Below, in pieces: positions 1-5,314 of a stretch of 5,314 nucleotides of DNA. The translations under genes and the position numbers were made by a program. Source of the DNA: Rubrivirga sp. (lineage in GTDB: Bacteria > Bacteroidota > Rhodothermia > Rhodothermales > Rubricoccaceae). The DNA lies in assembly GCA_012269805.1 (NCBI GenBank), contig JAAXJP010000126.1, forward strand, positions 5,170-10,483. The letters are read 5' to 3'. The notes beneath the pieces are model-generated. The model worked only from the letters and a program-made list of their open reading frames with translations, made no database searches and was not told where the DNA came from. The first letter of the stretch is position 1. Each line of letters starts with the position of its first letter.

Positions 1-470
1 GCGGCCTCGTCGGGGCGGGGGGGGGGGCGCGCCCCCGCCCCGGGGGGGGGGCCCGGCCCCCCCCCCCCCCGGGGGGGCGGGGGGGGGGGCCGCACGACGA
101 GGTCGCCGCCGTCGGCGCGCGCCGAGAACCGGCGCCGCTCGAACTCGGACTCGGCGTCCCGCCCGCGCCCCTCGACGACCACGCGGGCGCGGTCGCCGCC
201 GACCGTGCGCACGGTCACGCTCTCGCTGCCGAGGTCGACCGTCAACTCGCCCCCCTCGCGAACGCGGAAGGACTCGTCGAACAGGACGTCCCGGGAGGAG
301 ACCCGCTGGACCGTGGCGGCGACTTTGCGCTCCTCCACGTGCGTGACGCGGTGGTCGGTCGAGGGGGAGCGGACCGCAGCCCGGATGGAGGTGGCGGCGA
401 CGGCGACGAGCAGGAGCCCGAACAAGGTCAGGAGGGCTCGCTGCACGCGGGGGCGACGGGGACGGGACAT
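1..470 (-). CDS. Membrane-anchored DUF4097-like protein, N-terminal part (partial at window edge)
   Basis: Reading leftward from an ATG at 468-470, an open frame gives about 126 trustworthy residues (down to about base 93) and then stays open through the G/C-only tract to the window edge, so the C-terminus is missing. Residues 1-10 are basic (MSRPRRPRVQ). Residues 11-27 form one hydrophobic segment, a signal anchor or uncleaved signal peptide. Residues 66-126 are short alternating beta-type stretches with glycine turns (GGELTVDLGSESV, then VRTVGGDRARVVVEG, then ARADGGDLVV), which resembles the DUF4097/putative adhesin beta-strand family. That fold is commonly found in envelope-associated proteins of unknown role, and the assignment rests on pattern only. 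Codons almost always end in G or C, as in real genes here. No Shine-Dalgarno is visible. It follows the His-rich gene on the same strand with a 194-base gap, so co-transcription is possible but unproven. Past residue 127 the frame would read long Pro and Gly runs, which I do not trust. Confidence 0.6.
   Translation of the reverse strand, partial: MSRPRRPRVQRALLTLFGLLLVAVAATSIRAAVRSPSTDHRVTHVEERKVAATVQRVSSRDVLFDESFRVREGGELTVDLGSESVTVRTVGGDRARVVVEGRGRDAESEFERRRFSARADGGDLVVRPPPPPPRGGGGPGPPPGAGARPPPRPDEA
11..93. repeat. G/C-only low-complexity tract, probable assembly or sequencing artefact
   Basis: Eighty-three consecutive bases contain no A or T. They include homopolymers of G (17-27, 42-51, 79-89) and C (57-70). 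Nothing else in the window, although GC-rich, resembles this: neighbouring sequence is normal codon-structured DNA. It lies at the very edge of the window and inside an otherwise convincing reading frame, which would become poly-Pro/poly-Gly. This is most simply a corrupted contig end. A real G-quadruplex-forming or Pro/Gly linker segment cannot be excluded. Confidence 0.7.
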
Positions 471-539
471 CGGCGGAGGGGAGAGGCAAAGGGCGCCCTT
501 CCGACGGGAGGCGCGGGGGGGAGGTTACAACCGGGTGCT

Positions 540-566
540 AAAAAACCCGCACGCGCTGCCTCGGTC
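540..566 (-). terminator. Possible weak terminator or promoter island with T6 run
   Basis: On the minus strand a GC-rich stretch with only a weak stem (GCA/TGC around a GCGCG loop) is followed by TTTTTT at 540-545. This run sits in the most AT-rich patch of the intergenic region (about 521-546), between the His-rich gene and the DUF4097-like gene. A second weak pairing, CGGGT with ACCCG, spans the same run. It could end the transcript of the His-rich gene, or the AT-rich patch could be part of a promoter for the gene starting at 470. The sequence does not decide between them. Apart from this patch and the stem at 651-662, I see nothing in 471-664. Confidence 0.25.
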
Positions 567-650
567 GACTCCGCAACGCCTCCATCCGCCCGTTCCCGGG
601 ACGTCGGGCGCTCCTCCGAATCCGGTGGCGAGACTGCCCGGCCCGTCGGA

Positions 651-662
651 CCGCCGAGGCGG
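651..662 (-). terminator. Short GC stem directly after the His-rich gene
   Basis: The sequence CCGCCGAGGCGG begins right after the TAG stop (665-667) of the His-rich gene when read leftward. It can form a 4- to 5-bp GC stem with a very small loop. There is no T tail. It could be a weak terminator or just chance in GC-rich DNA. Confidence 0.2.
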
Positions 663-664
663 CC

Positions 665-892
665 CTACCGGACGTCGACGACGACCTCCTCCACCTCGAC
701 GTGGACGTCGGGGGAGCGGTCCCCCTCGTGGGGCCGGTGCTCGGTGTGCTGGTGGACGTGCTCGATCCGGTGCTCCCGATGGTGATGGTCGTGGAAGAGG
801 CCGAGCCCGCGAAGCTGCTGGATGGCGACGAGCGCGAACAGGACGAGCAGGATCGGGACGGCGATGCGCTGGAAACGGCGGCGTTCAGACAT
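665..892 (-). CDS. Small His-rich single-pass membrane protein (75 aa), unknown function
   Basis: I do not recognise a family. The ATG at 890-892 opens a 75-codon frame ending in TAG. Residues 1-9 are charged and basic (MSERRRFQR). Residues 10-27 form one hydrophobic helix (IAVPILLVLFALVAIQQL), so the N-terminus probably stays in the cytoplasm. Residues 34-55 carry ten histidines in 22 positions (H34, 36, 37, 38, 41, 45, 47, 49, 52, 55), with an eleventh at H64, interleaved with Asp, Glu and Arg. The tail (62-75) alternates Val with acidic residues. Nearly every codon ends in G or C, in line with genuine coding. If the helix is an N-in anchor, the His cluster faces the periplasm, where divalent metal binding or a pH-sensitive role would be plausible, but this is inference. 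The gene is divergent from the DNA glycosylase across 54 bases and upstream of the DUF4097-like gene on the same strand. No ribosome binding site is evident. Confidence 0.65.
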   Translation of the reverse strand: MSERRRFQRIAVPILLVLFALVAIQQLRGLGLFHDHHHREHRIEHVHQHTEHRPHEGDRSPDVHVEVEEVVVDVR

Positions 893-946
893 GGCGGCAC
901 TCAGAGACGGGGTCGCCCGTACGAACGCGACAGCCCTGAGTTACGC

Positions 947-1618
947 GTGTCCCCGCTCCCGTCCTCGTTCTTCGCCCGCCCGACGCTCCAGGTCGCCCGC
1001 GACCTCCTCGGCGCCTACCTCGTCTACGAGTCGCCCGACGACGGCCGGATGGTGGGTCGGATCGTCGAGACCGAGGGGTACCGGGCCGACGACCCCGCGA
1101 TGCACGGGTGGAAGGCCACGTTCGGCGACGACGGCCGCGTCCGGCCCGAGGGACGCGCGGCGGACCTTTTCGCCGCGCCCGGCACGGCGTACGTCTACAA
1201 GGTCTACTACACGCACTGGCTCCTGAACGTCGTGACGGAGCCCGAGGGCGAGGCCGGCGCCGTGCTCATCCGCGCCGTCGAGCCGGTCGAGGGCGAGGAG
1301 GCCATGGCCGCCAACCGGCCCGCCTCGGTCCGCCGCCGACGGGACCTGACGAACGGGCCGGGCAAGCTGACGCAGGCGTTCGGGATCAACGAGCCGCCGG
1401 AGGCGACCACCAGCCGCTTCCACGGGACGGACCTGACCGCGCCGCCGCTCTACATGGCCGAGGGCGGGCCGGTCTCCGACGACCGGGTCGAGATCACGAG
1501 CCGGATTGGCCTCTCGCGCGGGATCGACCTCGACTACCGGTTCGTGGTGGCCGGCCACCCGTTCGTGTCCCCGGGCGAGCCGAGCGACGTCCGCCGGGCT
1601 CGGAAGACGGGCGGGTGA
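947..1618 (+). CDS. DNA-3-methyladenine glycosylase (MPG/AAG family)
   Basis: This is a monofunctional DNA glycosylase of the AAG/MPG (Pur_DNA_glyco) family. It removes alkylated purines such as 3-methyladenine from DNA, starting cytoplasmic base-excision repair. From the GTG at 947 it is 223 residues, usual for bacterial members. Visible family blocks: PLPSSFFARPTLQVARDLLG at the start; GRIVETEGY (37-45), with E43 and Y45 matching the catalytic Glu and intercalation-adjacent Tyr of human AAG (E125, Y127); H53; YVYKVYY (82-88) and N94; LIRAVEP (107-113) with R109; NGPGKLTQAFGIN (136-148); and RIGLSRG plus YRFVVAGHPFVS near the C-terminus. The GTG start is chosen because the family begins two to four residues before PLPxxFF. 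The frame is open further upstream, but that part overlaps the divergent His-rich gene and has no family resemblance. The segment between H53 and YVY lacks the usual R-N-x-x-MF block, a divergent feature. The next gene follows after 79 bases. Confidence 0.92.
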   Translation: MSPLPSSFFARPTLQVARDLLGAYLVYESPDDGRMVGRIVETEGYRADDPAMHGWKATFGDDGRVRPEGRAADLFAAPGTAYVYKVYYTHWLLNVVTEPEGEAGAVLIRAVEPVEGEEAMAANRPASVRRRRDLTNGPGKLTQAFGINEPPEATTSRFHGTDLTAPPLYMAEGGPVSDDRVEITSRIGLSRGIDLDYRFVVAGHPFVSPGEPSDVRRARKTGG

Positions 1619-1631
1619 GGCCGAGCGCTCC

Positions 1632-1646
1632 CCGAACGCGGTTCGG
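1632..1646. repeat. 6-bp inverted repeat between glycosylase and DUF2254 genes
   Basis: CCGAAC and GTTCGG flank a GCG loop, 13 bases past the glycosylase stop. It has no T tail. It might be a weak terminator or a protein-binding palindrome. It falls in the 79-base gap before the DUF2254 start. Confidence 0.3.
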
Positions 1647-1697
1647 ACGGAGCCGGGGTGGGGCGGGCGCGTTGGTCTGGACCCCGACCCCCGATCC

Positions 1698-3110
1698 GTG
1701 CTCCCCCTCACCGCCCGCGCCGCCGCCACCTGGGAGGCCATCCGCGCCAGCTACTGGTTTATCCCGTCGCTCATGACGCTGGGGGCGGCCGTCCTCTCGG
1801 TCGTCCTCATCAACGTCGACGTGCGGGTGGGGGCCGAGTGGATTCGCGACGTCCCGTTCTTCTACGGCAACCGGCCGGATGGCGCCCGGGCCGTGCTCGG
1901 GACCATCGCCGGGTCGATGATCGGCGTGGCCGGCGTGACGTTCTCGATCACCATCGCGAGCGTGGCCTACGCCAGCGGCCAGTACGGCCCGCGGCTCCTG
2001 GTCAACTTTATGGACGACCGGGGCAACCAGGTCACGCTGGGGACCTTCATCGCCACGTTCCTCTACTGCCTCCTCGTGCTCCGGACGATCCGGGCGGCCG
2101 GCGAGGGCGACGCGGCCATCGGCGAGTTCGTCCCACACATCGCCATCCTCGTCGGGCTGGCGCTGGCGGTGGCCTCGGTCGGCGTCCTGATCTTCTTTAT
2201 CCACCACGTCCCCGAGAGCATCCACGTCTCGAACCTCGTGGCCGGCGTTGGGCGCGACCTCCTCGGCAAAGTCGACACGCTGTTCCCGGAGCGAATCGGG
2301 GAGGGGGAGCCGGCGGCCGAGGCGGGCGGGGCCGCCCCCGGGTCGCCGCTCCCGGACGGGTTCTACGACGACGCCGAGCGCGTGGCGGCCGACGGCGCCG
2401 GCTACGTCACGGGCATCGACGCCGACGCGATCCTCCGGCTGGCCTGCGAGCACGACCTCCTGCTCCGCGTCCGCCGCCGGCCCGGAGACTTCGTGGCCGG
2501 CGGGGACACGCTCGTCCTCGCCTGGCCACCCGACCGCGTCACCGACGAGGTCCGCGGCACGATCCGGACGGCCTTCGCGTGGGGCGCCCAGCGGACTGCC
2601 CACCAGGACGTCCGCTTTCTCATCGACGAGCTGGTCGAGATCGCGGCGCGGGCGCTGTCGCCCGGCGTCAACGACCCGTTCACGGCCATCGCGTGCGTCG
2701 ACTGGCTCGGGGCCGCGCTCAAGGACCTCGCCGAGCGCCGATTCCCTCCGGCAGAGCGCCACGACGACGACGGGCGGCTCCGCGTCGTGGCCCACCCGAC
2801 GACGTTCGAGCAGTTCGTGGGCCGGGCCTTCGGGCAGCTCCGGCCCTACCTCGCCTCGGACCGGAACGCCACGCTCCACGCACTCAGGGTCGTCGGCGAG
2901 ACCGCGGGGCGCGTCGCCGCCGACGGCCAGCGGGCGGCCCTCCGCCACGAGGCCGACGCGATTCTCGACGGCGCCGAGGCCACGCTCGCGCTCGAGGCCG
3001 ACCGGCGCCTGGTCCGCCGGCGCCACGCCGAGGTCACCCGGCTCCTCGCCGGCCGCGTCGGCTTCGAGGCCCTGGCGGAGCGGGCCGACTGGGTCGGCGG
3101 GACGGCGTAA
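1698..3110 (+). CDS. DUF2254 family integral membrane protein
   Basis: The product is a predicted inner-membrane protein of the DUF2254 family, whose biochemical role is not established. From the GTG at 1698 it is 470 residues, within the family's normal size. Four hydrophobic segments are visible at about 18-40, 64-89, 113-132 and 145-170. Family hallmarks include GQYGPRLL (94-101), followed by a short loop with FMDDRGNQVTLGTF leading into the third helix, and SPGVNDPFTAIACVDWLG (321-338) in the long C-terminal soluble domain (about 171-470). A glycine, alanine and proline-rich low-complexity linker lies near 202-218. The start is placed at GTG because it sits about 17 residues before helix 1 and after the upstream gene ends; the frame is open upstream but reads antisense-like, family-unrelated sequence overlapping the glycosylase. 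It could be co-transcribed with the glycosylase. It is followed at once by a strong hairpin. Function is unknown; a channel or transport role would be speculation. Confidence 0.9.
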   Translation: MLPLTARAAATWEAIRASYWFIPSLMTLGAAVLSVVLINVDVRVGAEWIRDVPFFYGNRPDGARAVLGTIAGSMIGVAGVTFSITIASVAYASGQYGPRLLVNFMDDRGNQVTLGTFIATFLYCLLVLRTIRAAGEGDAAIGEFVPHIAILVGLALAVASVGVLIFFIHHVPESIHVSNLVAGVGRDLLGKVDTLFPERIGEGEPAAEAGGAAPGSPLPDGFYDDAERVAADGAGYVTGIDADAILRLACEHDLLLRVRRRPGDFVAGGDTLVLAWPPDRVTDEVRGTIRTAFAWGAQRTAHQDVRFLIDELVEIAARALSPGVNDPFTAIACVDWLGAALKDLAERRFPPAERHDDDGRLRVVAHPTTFEQFVGRAFGQLRPYLASDRNATLHALRVVGETAGRVAADGQRAALRHEADAILDGAEATLALEADRRLVRRRHAEVTRLLAGRVGFEALAERADWVGGTA

Positions 3111-3113
3111 GGC

Positions 3114-3154
3114 CCGGCCGTGGCGGCCTCGGGGATGCCCCCGAGGCGGGCCGG
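3114..3154. terminator. Strong hairpin between convergent genes, likely bidirectional terminator
   Basis: An inner 9-bp perfect stem (GCCTCGGGG at 3126-3134 with CCCCGAGGC at 3139-3147, loop ATGC) is topped up by an outer 6-bp stem (CCGGCC 3114-3119 with GGCCGG 3149-3154). It occupies almost the whole gap between the DUF2254 stop (3110) and the stop of the converging pilin-like gene (3161), so it can serve both transcripts. There is no U tail in either direction, as is frequent in GC-rich genomes. Confidence 0.65.
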
Positions 3155-3160
3155 ACCGCG

Positions 3161-3682
3161 CTACCAGGAGCAGGCGCCGGGGTTCGGGTTGGCCGGGGGC
3201 GTCCCGTCGCTCCCGCCGTCCGACCACGCCGCGGACACGTTCATCACGTCGTTCCGGGCGACGACGCACTCCGAGGACGGGCCGAACACATAGACCTCGA
3301 CGCGCGTGTCGCCCGTGCTGAGCGGGAACTTGTGGATGTGGAGAAACGGCGCCGCCGCGTCGGCCGCGATGTAGCGGACCACGCCGCCCGACACGACGCC
3401 GGTCCGGTCGAAGCCCTGCCAGGAGTCGGCGACGTCCTGCCGGTACCCGAGGTCGCCGACGGTGAGCGTCCCGAGGGCCGCCGCGTTCTCCCCGCCGCCG
3501 CCCGTCGCCACGGGCTTCTGGTAGTACGCGATGATGTCGCCCGCCATCGCGACGCCCTGGGTGGTGTAGCTGTCGATGTCGGACTTCCGCTGGTTCTCGG
3601 CGAAGGCCTGGAGGCCCACGACGACGGCCAGCCCGACGATGACGACGCCGAGGACGAGGAGGAGGAGCTGCTGCTGACCCAT
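3161..3682 (-). CDS. Type IV pilin-like protein with atypical N-terminus (173 aa)
   Basis: An ATG at 3680-3682 gives 173 residues. Residues 5-27 form a long N-terminal hydrophobic helix directly after MGQQQ, then a polar stretch (AENQRKSDIDSYTTQGVAMAGDI) continues as a probable helix, followed by a beta-rich, glycine-spaced domain (about 65-135). Two cysteines only, C139 and C171 near the C-terminus, could close a disulfide loop like the D-region of type IV pilins. This overall shape (N-terminal helix spine, globular C-terminal domain, terminal Cys pair) fits pilins and type II secretion pseudopilins. The leader, however, is just Met-Gly and the usual Glu at +5 of the mature protein is absent, so processing by a standard PilD peptidase is uncertain. 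It may simply be a membrane-anchored extracytoplasmic protein. The gene seems to stand alone, 207 bases downstream of fumC with hairpins between. Codon use is normal for the window. No Shine-Dalgarno is visible. Confidence 0.75.
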   Translation of the reverse strand: MGQQQLLLLVLGVVIVGLAVVVGLQAFAENQRKSDIDSYTTQGVAMAGDIIAYYQKPVATGGGGENAAALGTLTVGDLGYRQDVADSWQGFDRTGVVSGGVVRYIAADAAAPFLHIHKFPLSTGDTRVEVYVFGPSSECVVARNDVMNVSAAWSDGGSDGTPPANPNPGACSW

Positions 3683-3744
3683 ACTGGGGGGCGGGGTGAG
3701 TGAGGGGGCCGTCTCCCCGTCAATCCCCGTGCCGGGAGGGCCAC

Positions 3745-3761
3745 CGGTCCGAAACGGACCG
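3745..3761. promoter_or_regulatory. 7-bp palindrome upstream of the pilin-like gene, candidate operator
   Basis: CGGTCCG and CGGACCG are perfect reverse complements around an AAA spacer, 63 to 79 bases upstream of the pilin-like start. Its position and symmetry would suit a regulator binding site, or a small hairpin in a 5' leader. No regulator or promoter can be assigned. Confidence 0.3.
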
Positions 3762-3772
3762 CGCGAGCCGCT

Positions 3773-3806
3773 GGCGGGGCCGGGTGCCGGCTCCGCGGGC
3801 CCCGCC
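3773..3806. repeat. 9-bp inverted repeat in the fumC to pilin gap
   Basis: GGCGGGGCC (3773-3781) and GGCCCCGCC (3798-3806) are perfect complements with a 16-base loop. It lies between the fumC terminator-like hairpin and the palindrome at 3745-3761. It may be a second terminator stem, or chance complementarity in very GC-rich DNA. Confidence 0.3.
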
Positions 3807-3843
3807 GGGGGGAGGGTTTGTTCCGCGGCCGGGGCGTCTCACC

Positions 3844-3879
3844 CGCCTCGGCGGCCCCGGCGGGGCGGCCGCCGAGGCG
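3844..3879 (-). terminator. 13-bp stem downstream of fumC, probable terminator
   Basis: Bases 3844-3856 (CGCCTCGGCGGCC) pair perfectly with 3867-3879 (GGCCGCCGAGGCG) around a 10-base loop. The stem begins 11 bases past the fumC stop codon (3890-3892, read leftward). There is no T run after it. Length, perfection and position support transcription termination or 3'-end protection of the fumC mRNA. Confidence 0.6.
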
Positions 3880-3889
3880 AAGCGGGGCG

Positions 3890-5290
3890 CTACTCGCCCG
3901 GGATCCCCGGCTCCGTCATGCTCCGGACGTCGAGGACCTCGTCGATCCGGGCCTCCGGGATCAGGTCCATCTCGAGGAGCACCTCGCGGACCGACTTCTG
4001 CTCGGCGGCGGCCTTCTTGGCCACCTTCGACGCCGCGTCGTAGCCGATCTCGGCGTTGAGGGCCGTCGCGATGGACGGGTTCTTCTCGAGCAGCTCGCGG
4101 GCCCGCTCCCGGTTGGCCGTGATGCCCTCCAGGCACCGCTCGCGGAACGCGTCGAGGATGCCGGAGAGCGCCTCGATCGACTCCAGCATGGCGTGGGCCA
4201 TGACCGGCATCATCACGTTGAGCTCGAAGTTGCCGTGCTGGCCGCCGACCGTGATCGTCGTGTGGTTGCCCATGACGCGGGCGCAGACCATCATCATGGC
4301 CTCGCTCATGACCGGGTTCACCTTGCCCGGCATGATCGACGAGCCCGGCTGGATGGCCGGGAGCTGGATCTCGCTCAGCCCGGACGTCGGCCCCGACGAG
4401 AGGTGCCGGATGTCGTTGGCGATCTTCATGAGCGAGACCGCCAGCGTGTTGAGCGCGCCGGCCGCGGCGACGTAGCCGTCCTTGGCGGCCTGCGCCTCGA
4501 AGTGGTTCTCGGCCTCGCGGAAGTCGAGGCCGGTGATCTCGGCGATCTCGGCGATCGCCGCCTCGGGGAACGCGTCCGGCCGGTTGATGCCCGTGCCCAC
4601 GGCCGTCCCGCCGAGGGCGAGCTCGGCGAGCTCCTCCGAGGCCGCCTCGACGCGCGCGATCCCCTTCCGGACCTGCGCGGCGTACCCGCCGAACTCCTGC
4701 CCGAGGCGGACCGGCGTGGCGTCCATCAGGTGCGTCCGCCCGCTCTTGACGACGTCGTCGAACGCCGTCGCCTTGTCCTCGAGCGCGCCCGCGAACCGCT
4801 CCAGCGCCGGCAGCAGGTCGTGCTCGATCGCCACGCGCGCCGAGACGTGCATGGCCGTCGGGATCACGTCGTTCGACGACTGGCCGTAGTTGACGTCGTC
4901 GTTGGGGTGGACGCCCTTGCTTCCGAGCTCGCCGCCGAGCGTCTGCGTCGCCACGTTGGCGATGACCTCGTTGGCGTTCATGTTCGTCGACGTGCCGGAG
5001 CCCGTCTGGAAGATGTCGAGCACGAACTGGGCGTCGAGGTCGCCCTCGCGCACCTTCAGCGCGGCGGCGTCGATGGCGTCGGCCGTTTCGGGCTCGAGAA
5101 GGCCGAGCTGCTTGTTGGCACGCGCGGCGGCGGCCTTGACGGTCCCGAGCGCCTCGACAAACCGGCGCGGGAAGCGGAGCGACGAGACGGGGAAGTTGTC
5201 GCGCGCGCGCTGCGTCTGGGCGCCGTAGAGCGCCTCGGCGGGCCCGCGGACCTCGCCGAGCGCGGCGGGTTCGATGCGGACGGCGGACAT
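3890..5290 (-). CDS. fumC: Class II fumarate hydratase (fumarase C)
   Basis: This enzyme interconverts fumarate and L-malate in the TCA cycle, in the cytoplasm, as an iron-independent homotetramer. The 466 residues from the ATG at 5288-5290 match the usual class II length (E. coli FumC is 467). Signatures in order: GSGTSTNMNANEVIAN (97-112); HPNDDVNYGQSSND (128-141), with SSND rather than the STND typical of aspartase; GRTHLMDATPVRLGQE (184-199), with H187 the likely catalytic-site His; GGTAVGTGIN (228-237); and the mobile loop GSSIMPGKVNP (316-326), with S318 the catalytic serine. The family's C-terminal domain is complete, ending RSMTEPGIPGE. No frameshift or missing active-site residue is visible. 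It has no Shine-Dalgarno in the 24 bases available upstream, which are purine-poor on the coding strand. It seems to be transcribed alone or from further upstream outside the window, and a strong hairpin follows it. Aspartase or argininosuccinate lyase are less likely given the motif details. Confidence 0.97.
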   Translation of the reverse strand: MSAVRIEPAALGEVRGPAEALYGAQTQRARDNFPVSSLRFPRRFVEALGTVKAAAARANKQLGLLEPETADAIDAAALKVREGDLDAQFVLDIFQTGSGTSTNMNANEVIANVATQTLGGELGSKGVHPNDDVNYGQSSNDVIPTAMHVSARVAIEHDLLPALERFAGALEDKATAFDDVVKSGRTHLMDATPVRLGQEFGGYAAQVRKGIARVEAASEELAELALGGTAVGTGINRPDAFPEAAIAEIAEITGLDFREAENHFEAQAAKDGYVAAAGALNTLAVSLMKIANDIRHLSSGPTSGLSEIQLPAIQPGSSIMPGKVNPVMSEAMMMVCARVMGNHTTITVGGQHGNFELNVMMPVMAHAMLESIEALSGILDAFRERCLEGITANRERARELLEKNPSIATALNAEIGYDAASKVAKKAAAEQKSVREVLLEMDLIPEARIDEVLDVRSMTEPGIPGE

Positions 5291-5314
5291 GGGGGCAGAT
5301 GGGGGAGGGGAGTC

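Noticed and set aside
538..900. Alternative 120-codon minus-strand frame over the His-rich gene
   Set aside because: It reads as Ser/Arg/Thr-rich low complexity, typical of a shifted frame in GC-rich DNA, while the 75-codon frame has a clear membrane helix and G/C third positions.
701..946. N-terminal extension of the glycosylase frame back to a GTG at 701
   Set aside because: The extension lies antisense to the His-rich gene and does not resemble the AAG family, whose members start just before the PLPxxFF segment.
1494..3269. Long minus-strand frame (591 codons) opposite the DUF2254 gene
   Set aside because: Its sequence is rich in Arg, Asp, Gly and Pro with no hydrophobic core or family motif, and it mirrors the high-GC codon bias of the DUF2254 gene on the other strand. 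It is an antisense shadow.
1658..3703. Long plus-strand frame (681 codons) overlapping DUF2254 and the pilin-like gene
   Set aside because: It is an Arg/Pro-dominated out-of-frame reading through two well-supported genes on opposite strands, with no recognisable domain.
3722..3726. TTGAC on the minus strand as a -35 box for the pilin-like gene
   Set aside because: No matching -10 box is found at a sensible distance, and this lineage may use a different promoter consensus.
4056..5228. Three plus-strand frames opposite fumC
   Set aside because: They are Ser/Ala/Arg-rich antisense readings of a complete, motif-perfect fumarase gene.
1..5314. CRISPR array, tRNA, rRNA, insertion sequence, toxin-antitoxin or defence island
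   Set aside because: I looked for regularly spaced repeats, cloverleaf sequences, transposase motifs and paired small toxin or antitoxin genes and found none; the window reads as ordinary chromosomal genes.

Overview
The window is a very GC-rich (roughly 70%) stretch of an ordinary bacterial chromosome. Coding density, an almost universal G/C in third codon position, starts that lack a clear Shine-Dalgarno sequence, a class II fumarase, a DUF2254 membrane protein and a pilin-like protein beginning MGQQQLLLL together suggest a high-GC member of the Rhodothermota (Rhodothermia, Rubricoccaceae-like). This placement is inferred from style and protein families; no marker gene is present to prove it.

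Layout from left to right: (a) Bases 1-470 hold the N-terminal part of a minus-strand, membrane-anchored protein with a DUF4097-like beta-strand region. It runs into an 83-base tract of only G and C at the left edge that looks like a damaged contig end. (b) Upstream of it on the same strand, 665-892 encodes a 75-residue single-pass membrane protein with a dense histidine cluster. (c) Divergently, on the plus strand, come a 3-methyladenine-type DNA glycosylase (947-1618) and a DUF2254 integral membrane protein (1698-3110), both apparently starting at GTG. (d) A strong GC hairpin at 3114-3154 separates these from two minus-strand genes that converge on them: a type IV pilin-like protein (3161-3682) and class II fumarase fumC (3890-5290). 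A 207-base gap between those two holds a 13-bp terminator-like hairpin after fumC, a 9-bp inverted repeat and a 7-bp palindrome upstream of the pilin gene.

The genes do not form one pathway: DNA alkylation repair, an uncharacterised membrane protein, a surface or secretion pseudopilin-like protein and a TCA-cycle enzyme are neighbours without obvious functional coupling. The two leftmost minus-strand genes could form a small envelope-related unit. I see no mobile element, CRISPR array, tRNA, rRNA or phage gene, and no convincing novel multi-gene system. The least explained items are the His-rich miniprotein and the pilin-like protein with an atypical N-terminus.
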